A DNA stretch of 64,000 nucleotides, taken from the NCBI RefSeq assembly GCF_035046505.1, contig NC_089821.1:55460256-55524255 (forward strand), written 5' to 3'. Below are positions 54,045 to 64,000 of the stretch, piece after piece. The notes below the pieces were generated by a model. It was not told where the DNA came from and did no database searches. It saw nothing but the letters and a program-made list of their open reading frames with translations. The DNA is from Tiliqua scincoides (Eukaryota; Chordata; Lepidosauria; Squamata; Scincidae). The translations under genes were made by a program, and so were the position numbers. Every line of letters starts with the position of its first letter. Position 1 is the first letter of the stretch.

Positions 54045-54284
54045 GATACTTTTGAAAAGCCATCTCTTGCCAAGTACTCAAAATATGACATATGGCAAAA
54101 GAAAAGCTCGCAGCGTCTGCAAAGAGGGGTCCCCAACATCCTCCGTGCCCGCAGGTATCGATGGCAAACTGAAGGACTGCAAGAATCAGAGGAAGCCAAG
54201 GTCCATCATCCGTTGGTTGTCCTGCCTACCCAGAAACCTCTTGTTGTGCAAACCACCTCAGAAACATCAGGCAGCCGGAAGTGA
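54045..54284 (+). CDS. IGF2: IGF2 exon 4 coding part: E peptide
   Basis: Acceptor ttcctcag at 54,037-54,044, 79 codons (residues 109-187), stop TGA at 54,282-54,284. It carries the conserved E-peptide core 'KYSKYDIWQKKSSQRLQRG' followed by 'RARRYRW' and 'HHPLVVLPTQKP'. Arg132-Leu-Gln-Arg135 before Gly136 is a minimal furin-type R-x-x-R site, at the place where mammalian proIGF2 is cut inside the E domain. The stretch from Asp93 to Leu133 corresponds to the preptin-like fragment known in mammals. The length and ending are those of a full-length precursor. Confidence 0.97.
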   Translation, partial: DTFEKPSLAKYSKYDIWQKKSSQRLQRGVPNILRARRYRWQTEGLQESEEAKVHHPLVVLPTQKPLVVQTTSETSGSRK

Positions 54285-54828
54285 ACTGTGATGAACAATT
54301 TGCAATGGATTCTTTGTTTGTTTGTTTGTTTTTTTCAGTCTCATGGGATGCATTTCCCAGGTCTGGCCCCACACCCTTTTCTGTCTCTCAAACCAAGGTG
54401 GGGAGGGAGGGCAAATGCCCTTGCGCACCAAGGAGCGACAACAAGGGGCACCGTAACACCAAACAACTGACATAGAAAGAACAGGATTACAACGTCAGCA
54501 GCAGCATTTCTGTGGCATTTCCTAATTTTTTTTTAATCTTCTATGTGTTGGTTTTGTTCCTTTCCTACCCAGTATTTACAGCCTTTACTTAAAAGGGACA
54601 GTTAAGGCACTTGAACTATTTAATATTGGGCCACTGCCTTTCAGTCCATTTTCCAACCACAGAAGAAAGAGCGAGAGAAGATAATGAAATCGAAAGAAGC
54701 CCAATTTGTGTCTTTTTTGACAATAAAAGTGAAAAGGGGAGTGGTGACATCTGAGGGTTTTAAATTCTGGCCTCCTTTCCACCCCACTTTTTTTTTTAAT
54801 TAAATTCACAACCACAGTATATGTTTGA

Positions 54829-54843
54829 GGGAGGGAGGGAGGG
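54829..54843 (+). promoter_or_regulatory. IGF2: G-quadruplex motif in IGF2 3' UTR
   Basis: GGGAGGGAGGGAGGG: four G-triplets separated by single A, the tightest possible G3 quadruplex, on the RNA strand 545 bases after the stop. Mammalian IGF2 mRNA is known to carry a quadruplex beside its endonucleolytic cleavage site. Confidence 0.85.
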
Positions 54844-57308
54844 TTGCACGTTTTAAAAAACCAGAGAAGAATTGTTGAGGCCTGCAACCTTCTTGTTTTC
54901 TTTAATTACACAGTTCCAAATGTACTTGCACCTTTGAAATCACCGATGAAGTGAGAGAAAGAAGAGAAAGTGTGAACATAGGTTCACTTTAATGGAGGAG
55001 GCGTCTGCATTGCACATTTGCCACGGATTTAGTTGAATTATATAAAATATATATTATATATAACTTTTTTTTGGCAGAAAAGCACTATTTTTAATGGGAC
55101 CATTTTTTGTGTAGTAACTGAAGAGGGATTGTAATGTTTAAATGTTGTTATGGTGCTAATGTAAGTTGGAAGGGGGAAAACAAACCCAGAAAATTACAAG
55201 AGGGTGGGGTGGGAAGGACAAGATCTCGAATACTGAACTTGAAATTTTTAGCTTTTCGTTTTAGGAAAGTGTGATAAGTGTGTTCTTTTTTTTTCTCTTC
55301 TGAAATATAGCTTGGTCATGACCGTATGAGCTAATTGCCTTTCACTCATATACATAAAACGCACGCACATGCAGAAACACATAAGTACATCTATATGAAG
55401 TTTAGAACAAAACAATATTTTCCTTAAGCCCTTCACGCGTTCTGTGATGTTGAAAATCTAGAGCATGCCTACTGCAAAGGCGCATGCATGTACTTTGTGA
55501 GTAATCCCATTCTATTCCATGGAACTATTCACTGTACAAAGAGCACCTATTAGCCTTTGCAGAATGAGGGTCCACATTGTTGTACCAAGATTTGTCTTTT
55601 TGGTCTCTCTCTGCCACCTTCTCTCTGACTTGATACCATAATTAAATGAATATTCATAGGCTTCAGATTTGACAAAAAGGCAAATTGCTGTTGTTGCTCA
55701 AATGAGCCTCCTCAGGGAGAATAGCTCAAATGACTATCTCCTCATCTTGTTGCTTCTTTTGTTTCCTTCCATGTCAAAAGAGAAGGTGCAATTATTCTGA
55801 GGGCTCTTTTATGCCATCCCATGATGGCATCAATAACAGGTAACCTACTAAAAATACCCTGCTTTCCTCCTGCCTTCCAAGGGAGGGAGAGAGTAGGATA
55901 GCATCTCTGGTGGGGAAGTTTTTTGGTCCGCCTCTGCACTGCCTCATAATTGCAGAGGTGCAAGAGACCTTTCCATATCCCCATCCTTGAGAGTGCAAAA
56001 CTAGAATCTGAGCTAATTAATTGACAAAGTTTGAAAGCCAAATCCTTTAAAGCATTTTTTTCTTCCAAGACTAGATTGGAGAGGTGTGCAGAAGGTGACA
56101 ATTTTTTTTACATTATCACCTGTCTGAATCTCCAAACCAATATGAACAGGGGAAACCAATACTCTGAATCCTATATACTCCATTGCTGAAAATAGGGAGA
56201 CATTATTCAGTTCTGTACCCACTTTGCCTTATATATCTGTACATATAAAGAACATAAGACTACTTGAATTGTATTCTCTTTTTTTAAAGAAAGGGTAGGT
56301 TTTTATTGTTTTCAGCTTTTAAAACAAATTGTTACCTTTGCATTGTTGAGCCATGAAGCCTTTGGGGTTTGTTGTTGTTGTTCTTATTGTTTTCCATGAC
56401 TCTACAAAACACAGCAATAAACCTATTAACCAGTTCTGAAGTGATGGGGAAGTAAAAGTGGTACAAGAACAAGAGGTCATTTTAAAATTTGTATTTGCAA
56501 AACAAAGCATTTTTTTTTAGATGCTCCTTACCAAAAAGACCCCACAATTTTTATTAAAAACATTGTTTTTATGCATGCTATGGTAGAAGAGGGAACAAAG
56601 TATAACACTGATGAAAGAGCAAAAGGAACTTATGCATTTGCCTGGGTTCGGTTTTGTAATATTCTTAAGAGAGTTGGCCGTTGATATCGCAAAGCAGTTA
56701 AGTTATGTGCTTGCTTTGAGCTTACGGAATATTAGTCAAAAGTCAATGGAATGTCCGTAAAGTTAAATACAACCTTAAGAGCTTGCCAACTGGGGGAATT
56801 CTTAGTAGTTGATGGGTGGGCGGGCGGGTGCAATACAGTACTCCGCAAAGAAAAAGTGTATGCTTGTAAATGGCTTTGGAATATTTGTATCTTGGAAGCT
56901 GGTTCACAGCCCCTCTTGCTGTTCTAGAAGAGCCCAGTCTATGGTTTCCCCCTCTCTGCCCTGCAGTCACTTACCTTAGTTTCAGGTAGAGGTCAAATTT
57001 TTAGCATACTTATTTTTTCATAAAGTTAAGCAAATACAGATGCAAGGCCAAATTAATCAGAATGCTAGGCCCAAAATTCAGGTTAATAAATCCCAGGAAG
57101 GGTCTAGCTAAAGAGGCCTGGTTTTGATTCAAGACAGAGCCCTCATTGATTTTCTTTCCATGAGTACATCCAAACCTCAACCCTATACAGGAAGCTAAGT
57201 TGCATATGATGTGTGCAAGAGGATTCCTGAAGCTCTAGCATGTTCAGAACTATAAAGAAATGGGTATATCTTGGTTGGTTGCCCTTTCTAGGCTTACATT
57301 AACTCTTA

Positions 57309-57385
57309 AAGGCGTCAATCCTATGCAAATGTACTTGAGAAAAACCTTATAAGATGAAGTGGGACTACTTCAAACATGCATAGGA
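57309..57385. mobile_element. Palindromic short repeat inside IGF2 3' UTR
   Basis: Perfect 12-base inverted ends 'caatcctatgca' (57,315-57,326) and 'tgcataggattg' (57,377-57,388). The core is diverged from other copies. It would be transcribed as a hairpin if the long 3' UTR is used. Ends given are approximate. Confidence 0.65.
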
Positions 57386-58281
57386 TTGGGGGACTTGCTT
57401 TATGCAAAATAAATGCATAAATGCAATTGGGATATGTATTTTAGGAATATTGAAATACTGAATTGGCTGTTCAAACCACCTAGGTGCCTTGGAAAGGTTA
57501 AGCTGAAAATAAATTGGCACGACAGACCTGAAAAATCTATTAAGAAATGCAGTGTTTGAGTGACTGGTGAGAAGGATGTTGATATCTTCAGGCCTTCTAT
57601 TGTAGTAAGCAAAGCCATGACATTTGGTGCATTTTCTTTGGTACCACAAAATTCATCATAGAAATAAATTCCTATGGAAGGAAAAACAATGTCATGATAG
57701 TACTTTCCAGGGAAGAGGAGATGACTAATTTTACACAATCCAGTGAACATTAATGTAAAATCATGTTACTGACTTAGCACAACTGATTCTTGTGGCATTT
57801 AAAAGTTTACAAATTAGTATCTTGGAGGGTGGGGTAAAGAGGGAGCCAACTTTAAAAAAGAACACAAAAACATTCCTGGAACACATGCTGGTCTGTTTTC
57901 TTCCACCCTTCAGGCTATGGCCATAGCACCTGAGGGATGGAGCACGGTCTCCCAAACTGGTTCTACTGTCTTACTGTCCCATAACAGCTTCATTCATTTC
58001 ATCCTGCCTGATTGCAAAGGCTCAGTCTTTTGGTGATGGACCTAGCTGCCTCTGCACTAAATGAAGGGAAGAATTGTATTTTGTTTTTAAAAAAATGGTT
58101 TTTTTGTTTTGTTGTATGTATTATTGTCTGCTCAAGTTTTATATGGCGGGGGGCGAATGGGGAAGGGGGGAAATGGGTGTTGATGTATCTTGAAATATCT
58201 CACTTGTGTGCACTCAATATGCAAGAGTCAAACTGCCCGGAATTCTGCACCTATTGTACTTTTCATTCGTAATACAGTATC

Positions 58282-58287
58282 AATAAA
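58282..58287 (+). terminator. IGF2: Polyadenylation signal AATAAA, likely distal end of IGF2
   Basis: AATAAA in 'tatcaataaagcaatc', followed within about 25 bases by T/G-containing sequence ('atgttacttgg'). Beyond it interspersed repeats resume, which fits the gene ending here. Confidence 0.6.
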
Positions 58288-58305
58288 GCAATCAACTATC
58301 ATGTT

Positions 58306-58617
58306 ACTTGGCCTCAGATGACTTTTTGTAAAATCTGGTTTATTTTAATCCACATTTTATTACTTTTTAGAAATCTGACCTATCTTTCAAAGAGCTAAGA
58401 TTGTGCTAATCAAATAGCCTGGCCTGTGCACTGGCTCCTTGAGTTTCAGATATGAGACTTATGGGCAGCTACACAAGCACTTTCACACAGGAACAGTGCT
58501 TCCTTTATGGTACTTTTGCACTATGCACAATAGTGCTGGGCCAGCAAGAGCTGGTGGTTTGAGCTACATATCGTCTTACTTCCATACAGACCTCCAGAAT
58601 GCTACTAGCACATACAT
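58306..58617. other. Downstream flank of IGF2, nothing recognised
   Basis: Unique sequence between the polyadenylation signal and the first downstream transposon. Confidence 0.5.
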
Positions 58618-59127
58618 AGGGCCCAGTCCTATCTCCTGCCAGCCTGCATGATGCAGTGGTGCTGACAGAGTGCATGCTGCATGCAATGGTGGGCAAGTGA
58701 ATCGACAGCCGAACAGTAAGTAAAACTCTTACTTACTTCCCCATAGGCCACCTGCTTCAATAGGTCTTCTTGGATCTACGCCAGCTCTTTTGCTGGTGTA
58801 AGTCCAAGGAACTTCTGGGGGGGGGGGTCCAGACAAGAAAGAGGAGTTAGGATCTTTGGTGTGTGCCACTGCTGCTGAGATCTCCCTTCCACCCCTGGCT
58901 TGTCCCATTTCCCAGCCAGAACATCCCACAGTCTCCCCTGTTCTGCTTCTGCTGACTTGCCAGCAGCAGTGCAAGATGGAGAAGGTTCAGTGGGCCATTG
59001 TTGCTCATTCACAGCCTCTGGCTATTGGCCCTGGCAACTACAGCCCACAGAATGAAAGGGTGACTCTCATGCTGTCATTTGGATATATATACTGATGTCT
59101 ATGCCCCCAAATAGGATTGGGGTGCCC
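58618..59127. mobile_element. GC-rich non-autonomous transposon copy
   Basis: Left end 'gggcccagtcctatctcctg' and right end 'aaataggattggggtgccc' are inverted. The middle contains 'ctacgccagctcttttgctg' and a pyrimidine-rich run. One of the more complete members of the family. Confidence 0.6.
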
Positions 59128-59147
59128 AGGTACATTATCTTTTAAGG

Positions 59148-59235
59148 TTGCAATCCTATACACACTTATCTGGGAGTTATCCAATTCAACTCAGTGGGGT
59201 TTACTTATGAGCAGACATACATAGGATTGTGCTGT
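59148..59235. mobile_element. Palindromic short repeat copy
   Basis: 'gttgcaatcctatacacact' and 'acatacataggattgtgctg' are the inverted ends, core 'ctcagtggggtttacttatg'. Confidence 0.75.
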
Positions 59236-59445
59236 AACAAAGGTTTTTTCATGGAACTAAGCATTATTGCCCACTAACTGCTGAATACTGTGTGGATTCT
59301 CAGTGACGTGGCTCACTGGATGAGAGCTGATCCTAACAGATTCAGACCCCCTCCCCCCAAATCTGTATTGTAATATGTTAGGAAAGCCTTTAAGTGTGAT
59401 GATGCCCACAGGTACTAATTATACATGAGATTATAAAAGCACTTA

Positions 59446-59605
59446 GGGCTCAATCCTATCCAACTTTCCAGCACTGGTGCAACCACAATGCAGCCCCAAT
59501 ACCCATACCTTGAGGCCTCTATGACTGACTTCCCAACACAGGAAGCAGTGCATACCCCATTGGTATAGCAGCTCTGGCACTGGAAAATTGGATAGGATTG
59601 GGCCC
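59446..59605. mobile_element. Short TIR element, most complete copy
   Basis: About 160 bp with long inverted ends: 'gggctcaatcctatccaact' with 'ttccagcac' on the left, and 'actggaaaattggataggat' with 'tgggccc' on the right. The interior matches 3,367-3,545 and 24,197-24,538 ('aggcctctatgactgact', 'gtgcataccccattgg'). Confidence 0.8.
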
Positions 59606-60819
59606 TATCCAATCTGTGCTATCTGATATCAATTTTTACTACTAAGGCATGACCAAATTCCCTTTGTTGATTCATGGGTTGAGAATACATCTTTCTAGCC
59701 CTCTTCTTTGAAGTATATTCATGAACAAGAATGCCAAGAAACTCTTGAAGCAGAACCTTCTGACTACATTGCTGCCCATTCTCCAAGCTCAGGGGGCTGC
59801 CCTACTTTCTTTGGAGAGTACATGAATGGGAGCATATTTGAAGCAATCTGAAGGATATTGGGGGCAGAGCTGAGTGACCATTGGGACAGTTGTCCCACCT
59901 AGTGTCTTCAGTGGAGGTAAGATGCAGCCCATCCACTCACCAAGCAAGTACTTTTTGAGGATTCTTTGCTTTTTCAGGATTGAGAAGATTCTTTGGCTCC
60001 CTTACTAAATTGGCTAATGCTGAGGGGCGGGTGTTCAACTGCTTCATTCTGTTTGCAAAGAGGTTGTGTGTCATTAGCATTTTGGTTGCAATTAACAGGA
60101 ACAGTTCAGGTAAAGGGAAGATCAGTGGACATTCAAAGGCATTCAAAAGAGCAAAGGGAGTGTACCTTGCTAGTCACTTGAGGCTCAATAGTGTGTGAGA
60201 GAGGCACTTCCTTTAGGCACAGGCAGCATCACACTTTCAAAGGCCATCAGTGGGAATTCTTAAGTTATTTCTGCCCAATGTTGCATATATGCAACAGGGA
60301 TCAAATGTGTACATTTGTGGGCTGGGCAGAAAAGGGTTAACCATGCCTCAGGTTGTCAGTGAGAAGTAGGGACCAAGTAGTGCCTGGTCAGCTGCTAGGA
60401 ATTAGGAAAGGCCAGTCGATGGGCAGAAAGAATAGCATTTTCTTGACACATTCCTTTGAGCCAACATCCCAAATTGCTGGTGGAGGATGAAGAGTAAAGC
60501 CAATGTTATATTACTGCTATATTTCTGTTATATTAAATAAAGGTGTTGCTCTTTTTGAGTCTACCTAAGAGCCTTGTACCTTATTTGTGTGGGGACAAAT
60601 TCCATCTTGGAATGGAATTCCATTCCATCCCTAAACTCATTCTGAAGATCTTTCTACAGGAAGAATTCTGAGGACTGAACAAAGATTAATTAAGGCATTT
60701 TAACAGATATTATCCATATGGCATGGAGAAGCCATCCCACAGAACATTTGCTGCAACCTCCATTTCAAGGTCGGTAGAAAATCTCTGGGCCAGCATAGAC
60801 AATATTTTATCCTCCAAAC
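59606..60819. other. Intergenic, nothing recognised
   Basis: No repeat end, exon or RNA gene is recognised; small overlapping frames near 59,940-60,200 have no recognisable domain. Confidence 0.4.
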
Positions 60820-61255
60820 CAGGGGTGCCCAAACCCTGGCCCTGGGGCCACATGAGGCCCTTGAGGCCTCTCAATACGGCCCTCAGGGAGCCCCCAATCT
60901 CCAGTGAGCCTCTGGCCCTTTGGAGATTTGTTGGAGCCCACACTGGCCTGATGCAACTGCTCTCAGCAGTTGTTTGACTTCTCGCGTGAGCTGTGGGATG
61001 AGGGCTTCCTCCATTGCTTGCTGTTTCGTGTCTGTGATGCAGTAGCAGCAGCAAAGGAAAGGCCAGCCTTGCTTTGTGCAAGGCCTTTTATACCTATTGC
61101 AAGACCTTCATTCATTCATATAAGTTCATCTTTAATATGTATACTTATGTAAATGTATTCAAATTTTAAATGTAAATTATTTTTTTTCCCCAGCCCCCCA
61201 ACACAGTGTCAGAGAGATGATGTGGCCCTCCTGCCAAAATGTTTGGACACCCCTG
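60820..61255. mobile_element. hAT-type non-autonomous element
   Basis: Starts 'caggggtgcccaaaccctgg' and ends 'aatgtttggacacccctg', with inverted ends of hAT type. Flanking 8-mers are 'ctccaaac' and 'ctctagat', only partly alike, so it is old. 436 bp, non-coding. The end style is related to 24,808-25,120. Confidence 0.75.
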
Positions 61256-61315
61256 CTCTAGATCTTAGCTTTTAAAAAAGGACTGTAGCTTTGTCCTGCT
61301 TAACATGCTGAGCTA

Positions 61316-61592
61316 CAGGATGTGGTGACGGCATCTGGCCTAGATGCCTTTAAAAGGGGATTGGACAAGCTTCTGGAGGAAAAAACCATTACGGGTTACA
61401 AGCCATGATGTGTATGTGCAACCTCCTGATTTCAGAAATGGGCTATGTCAGATGCAGGGAAGGGCACCAGGATACAGGTCTCTTGTTATCTGGTGTGCTT
61501 CCTGGGGCATTTGGTGGGCTGCTGTGAGATACAGGAAGCTGGACTACATGGGCCTATGGCCTGATCCAGTAGGACTGTTCTTATGTTCTTGT
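61316..61592 (+). mobile_element. L2/CR1-like LINE 3' end, copy C
   Basis: 'gatgtggtgacggcatctgg', 'aaaaggggattggacaagct' (the 'FKRGLDK' codons), '3' UTR block 'gagatacaggaagctggact', ending 'ttcttatgttctt'. It aligns with 34,970-35,251. 5' truncated. Confidence 0.85.
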
Positions 61593-63456
61593 GCCAAATT
61601 CTAACCCCCACTCTCAGACCTGGAAGTCTTTCACAGGCTGCTCAGATCTGTACCAGTGAAATTGCTGGTGTTTATTCAAGAAGCCCCATAAAGCAGGTTA
61701 GGGCTTGACACAGGGTAAAGAGGAAAATATCCCATTAACCCCAAGTGACCTCCAGCCTACTCCTAACTCTGTGCTGGATACAGTGCAAGCCACTGTGGAC
61801 CCAATCCGCGGAAATGTGAAACTGTGGATACAGGATTCATGAATATGGGAGCCTCCTGTACATTAACAGCTGTAATCAATAATATCTTGAAAAAGTATCG
61901 TCTCCCATAAAGTATATCCTTATATTGTTTCCTTAAGTGCCAAAATTTATTATCATTCACCTACCAAATAAAATTTTGATCACACTTGTATTTAAAGCTA
62001 TACTTTCCTTTTGCAAGACAGTATGAGGAGTTAGACATCTGAGGGGAATTTTTTTTTCTAAACGAGACAGGCAGATTGTATAGGTATTACACTATTGCTC
62101 CAGCTTCCAGTTCTCTGTGGATTAGTGTGGACAGTACAATTCTGAGAATGAGCCGTCAGAACCCACATTTGATGGGGTGGTGCAAAAATGCCAGCCTGTG
62201 TGTATGTGGGAAGGGGGAACAAGCAGGGCCTAGGAGAGGGGGGGGGGTAAAGGGGGTAATTTGTACCTGGGCCCAGGGTTTAAAAGGGGGCCCAGGAGCC
62301 AAAGAAGGTGGCCCAGAACTTTCCTGGGATCTGACATTTCCTATCTACTCAGACTTTTTGCCCTCAGGGGATGCTGGGGACACTACCATTAGTGTGTGGC
62401 TGCAGCTACTGCAGCTATTGGAAAGCTATGTATGCTGGGCCAAGGAATGCATACATGACACTCCTTAACACAGTGTCAAGTCTGGGAGGAAGCTATACTG
62501 CTGCAGTAGCTCTGACTTTTGGATCTGCTTATCATGAAGGAACATATGAGAACTCAGGGACACAGCTGCAAGACTACAACTGCTGCAGAAGCAAGTTTTG
62601 GTACTCACAGAACACTTTCCATTTGAGTGTGAGACTAAATATGATGATGCTAATTTTCTTCATGATTTTCTATATTTAAAAGATTTTAGAGAGACTTAGG
62701 AGCGTGTTTGGTTTTCCATGTTACTGAATCTAGCTGCTGATGCCACATGGGTGTGTAAACCTGGGCACCAAAGACTTTTCCAATTGTCTTCACCCTCTCC
62801 CCCACCCTGTTTTGGCCCCCCACCCCTACTCTGCTTACCCATCACCTTACTCCCCCACTCTTTCACCCCTCCCCCTTTGCAAAGGGGCCCAAAAGAAACT
62901 CTGTACCCCCCTGATAAAATTCCTCTCAAAGGCCCTGGGAACAAGTGCAGGAAAGGGAGAAGATCTATGAAGAGAGAAGCTGGAATCCATACATGAGGTA
63001 TATTTTCCCTCACCACTCTGCAGTTGGAAAGGTGGTATTGTAAACTGCACAGGCTATACTGATAACCTGGTGGATGCCCTTCCATGGTCAGGACTGCCAG
63101 GAACAGAAAAGGGACCAGAGTGGTAACAGTAGCTCTAGGAATGTGCATAGCAGAGTTCAGAAGTCCATCAAAAGCCCTTACAAAACATCGGAACCCTTAG
63201 CAAAAGATGTAGTGCCTGTGCTTTACTTTCTTTCTTTCATGTAAAAGCTCAGTTTTCACAATAATGTGCTACGGTAAGAAGAGAGTTGGTAGTGTAGTCT
63301 GCGCAGTGGTTACAAGTGTGAGGTATGAATGTGGAAGATTCGCTATTGTGCCATGCACCCTTTGGGTTGCCTTGGACAAGCCTGTGATCTCTCACCTTCA
63401 GTCCTCCTTCTCTAATTTGGAAAGAATACTGGCCGACCTTGGAGGGACATTGGATA
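61593..63456. other. Intergenic with two G-rich or C-rich repeat pieces
   Basis: 62,205-62,340 ('gggggggtaaagggggtaat', 'gggcccagg') and 62,815-62,935 ('cccctttgcaaaggggccca', 'ctgtaccccc') look like inverted pieces of one low-complexity repeat, 62,205 in one sense and 62,815 in the other. 61,600-61,800 may be a GC-rich transposon fragment. Frames up to 150 codons here are not conserved. Confidence 0.35.
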
Positions 63457-64000
63457 TGGTTGTTGGCAACCTTCAGTCTCGAAAGACTATGGTATCGCGC
63501 TCTGAAAGGTGGTTCTGGAACAGCGTCTAGTGCGGCTGAAAAGGCTGATTCGGGAGTGACAATCCCTTCCACACTGGGAGCAAGTGCAGTCTGTCCCTGG
63601 TCTGTCTCCCTGACTGTGGGCCTTCCTTCTTTGCCTCTTTGCCTCAGACTGTTGGCCAAGTGTCTCTTCAAACTGGGAAAAGCCATGTTGCACAGCCTGC
63701 CTCCAAGCGGGCCGCTCAGAGGCCAGGGTTTCCCACTTGTTGAGGTCCACTCCTAAGGCCTTCAGATCCCTCTTGCAGATGTCTTGTATCGCAGCTGTGG
63801 TCTACCTGTAGGGTGCTTTCCTTGCACGAGTTCTCCATAGAGGAGATCCTTTGGGATCCGCCCATCATCCATTCTCACGACATGACCGAGCCAATGCAGA
63901 CGTCTCTGTTTCAGTAGTGCGAACATGCTAGGGATTCCAGCACGTTCCAGGACTGTGTTGTTGGAAGGATTTACAGAAAAAAAGCTACGTGAATTGCTTG
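63457..64000 (-). mobile_element. LINE 3' part (RTE-like), runs off right edge
   Basis: Non-LTR retrotransposon, 3' end at about 63,457. On the - strand the ORF2 C-terminus is read from 63,970 down: 'RLHWLGHVVRMDDGRIPKDL' and 'LYGELVQG...GRPQLRYK', then, after an apparent single-base frameshift near 63,780, 'DLNKWETLASERPAWRQAV' and a terminal Cys/His motif 'CSQCGRDCHSRISLFSRTRR' (63,750-63,487). The short 3' UTR ends in the same tail as the 5S SINEs: 'gataccatagtctttcgaga' then 'ctgaaggttgccaac'. The clade is RTE/BovB-like by general look, not certain. It is the likely enzyme source for the SINEs. Confidence 0.85.

Larger units (their letters stand above)
37022..58305 (+). other. IGF2: IGF2 transcription unit (four exons)
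   Basis: Predicted exons are about 37,022-37,346, 48,225-48,387, 52,997-53,166 and 54,045 to about 58,305. Introns are 10.9 kb, 4.6 kb and 0.9 kb. All three introns begin GT and end AG. Intron 1 is phase 0 if the exon 1 start is used, intron 2 is phase 1 and interrupts the serine codon at the B/C domain junction, and intron 3 is phase 0. The coding exons together give a complete 187-residue preproIGF2 from the exon 2 ATG, equal to the length I recall for chicken. The gene makes a secreted growth factor acting through the IGF1 and insulin receptors. Transposons have accumulated only in introns and the late 3' UTR. Confidence 0.93.
54285..58305 (+). other. IGF2: IGF2 3' UTR (about 4.0 kb)
   Basis: From the stop to just past AATAAA at 58,282 is 4.0 kb, about the size of the mammalian IGF2 3' UTR. 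It is AT-rich in its first part, contains a perfect G-quadruplex motif (54,829-54,843), a long T-rich and G-rich alternation near 58,080-58,175, and a palindromic transposon at 57,309-57,385. Earlier AATAAA hexamers at 54,722, 56,416, 57,085, 57,408 and 57,663 could give shorter transcripts. The far end is inferred, not proven. Confidence 0.6.

Noticed and set aside
48225-54284. IGF1 as an alternative identity for the gene
   Set aside because: Exon 3 reads '[12 protein letters not shown]' with 'KSERD', and exon 4 has the IGF2 E peptide; IGF1 has 'GIVDECC', a different D domain and different E peptides.
58012-58272. 86-codon frame near the end of the 3' UTR
   Set aside because: Lies within the predicted IGF2 3' UTR and has no domain; the T-rich sequence simply lacks stops in this frame.
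1-64000. CRISPR arrays, prophage, operons or bacterial mobile systems
   Set aside because: The sequence is vertebrate nuclear DNA; no regularly spaced repeats or prokaryotic-type gene clusters are present.

Overview
The window is nuclear DNA from an amniote, most likely a squamate reptile (a lizard rather than a snake, on weak grounds). The evidence is a single recognisable protein-coding gene, IGF2, with a bird/reptile-style sequence, set in repeats typical of squamates: 5S-rRNA-derived SINEs, tRNA-derived SINEs, L2/CR1-like and RTE-like LINE pieces, many hAT-type non-autonomous transposons with 8-bp target duplications, and long microsatellites. I see no bacterial-type genes and no working tRNA or rRNA gene.

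Layout. Positions 1 to about 36,900 are intergenic and repeat-rich; no INS or TH exon, the usual upstream neighbours of IGF2, is visible. A compact promoter (inverted CCAAT boxes, TATA box, initiator) lies at 36,944-37,028. IGF2 is on the + strand: exon 1 (about 37,022-37,346), exon 2 (48,225-48,387), exon 3 (52,997-53,166) and exon 4 (54,045 to about 58,305, mostly 3' UTR). The standard precursor, from the ATG in exon 2, is 187 residues. A start in exon 1 is in frame across the first splice and would add 36 cysteine-rich residues. A CpG-dense stretch follows exon 1. From 58,310 to 64,000 the sequence is again intergenic repeats, ending in the 3' part of a LINE on the - strand that runs off the window.

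How the parts relate. The gene encodes a secreted growth-factor precursor: signal peptide, B-C-A-D domains and a long E peptide with a furin-type site. The 3' UTR has a perfect G-quadruplex motif, as known for mammalian IGF2 mRNA, and one short palindromic transposon. Among the repeats, the 5S-derived SINEs and the LINE at the right edge share a 3' tail of about 33 bases containing a UUCG-capped hairpin. One site at 47.2 kb consists only of the last 28 bases of that tail between 9-bp target duplications. A pair of roughly 98% identical inverted arms (31,248-31,422 and 32,171-32,343) has no explanation I can give with confidence.

Limits: repeat family names come from recognition of ends, tails and target duplications, without a library search. 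Boundaries of old copies are approximate.
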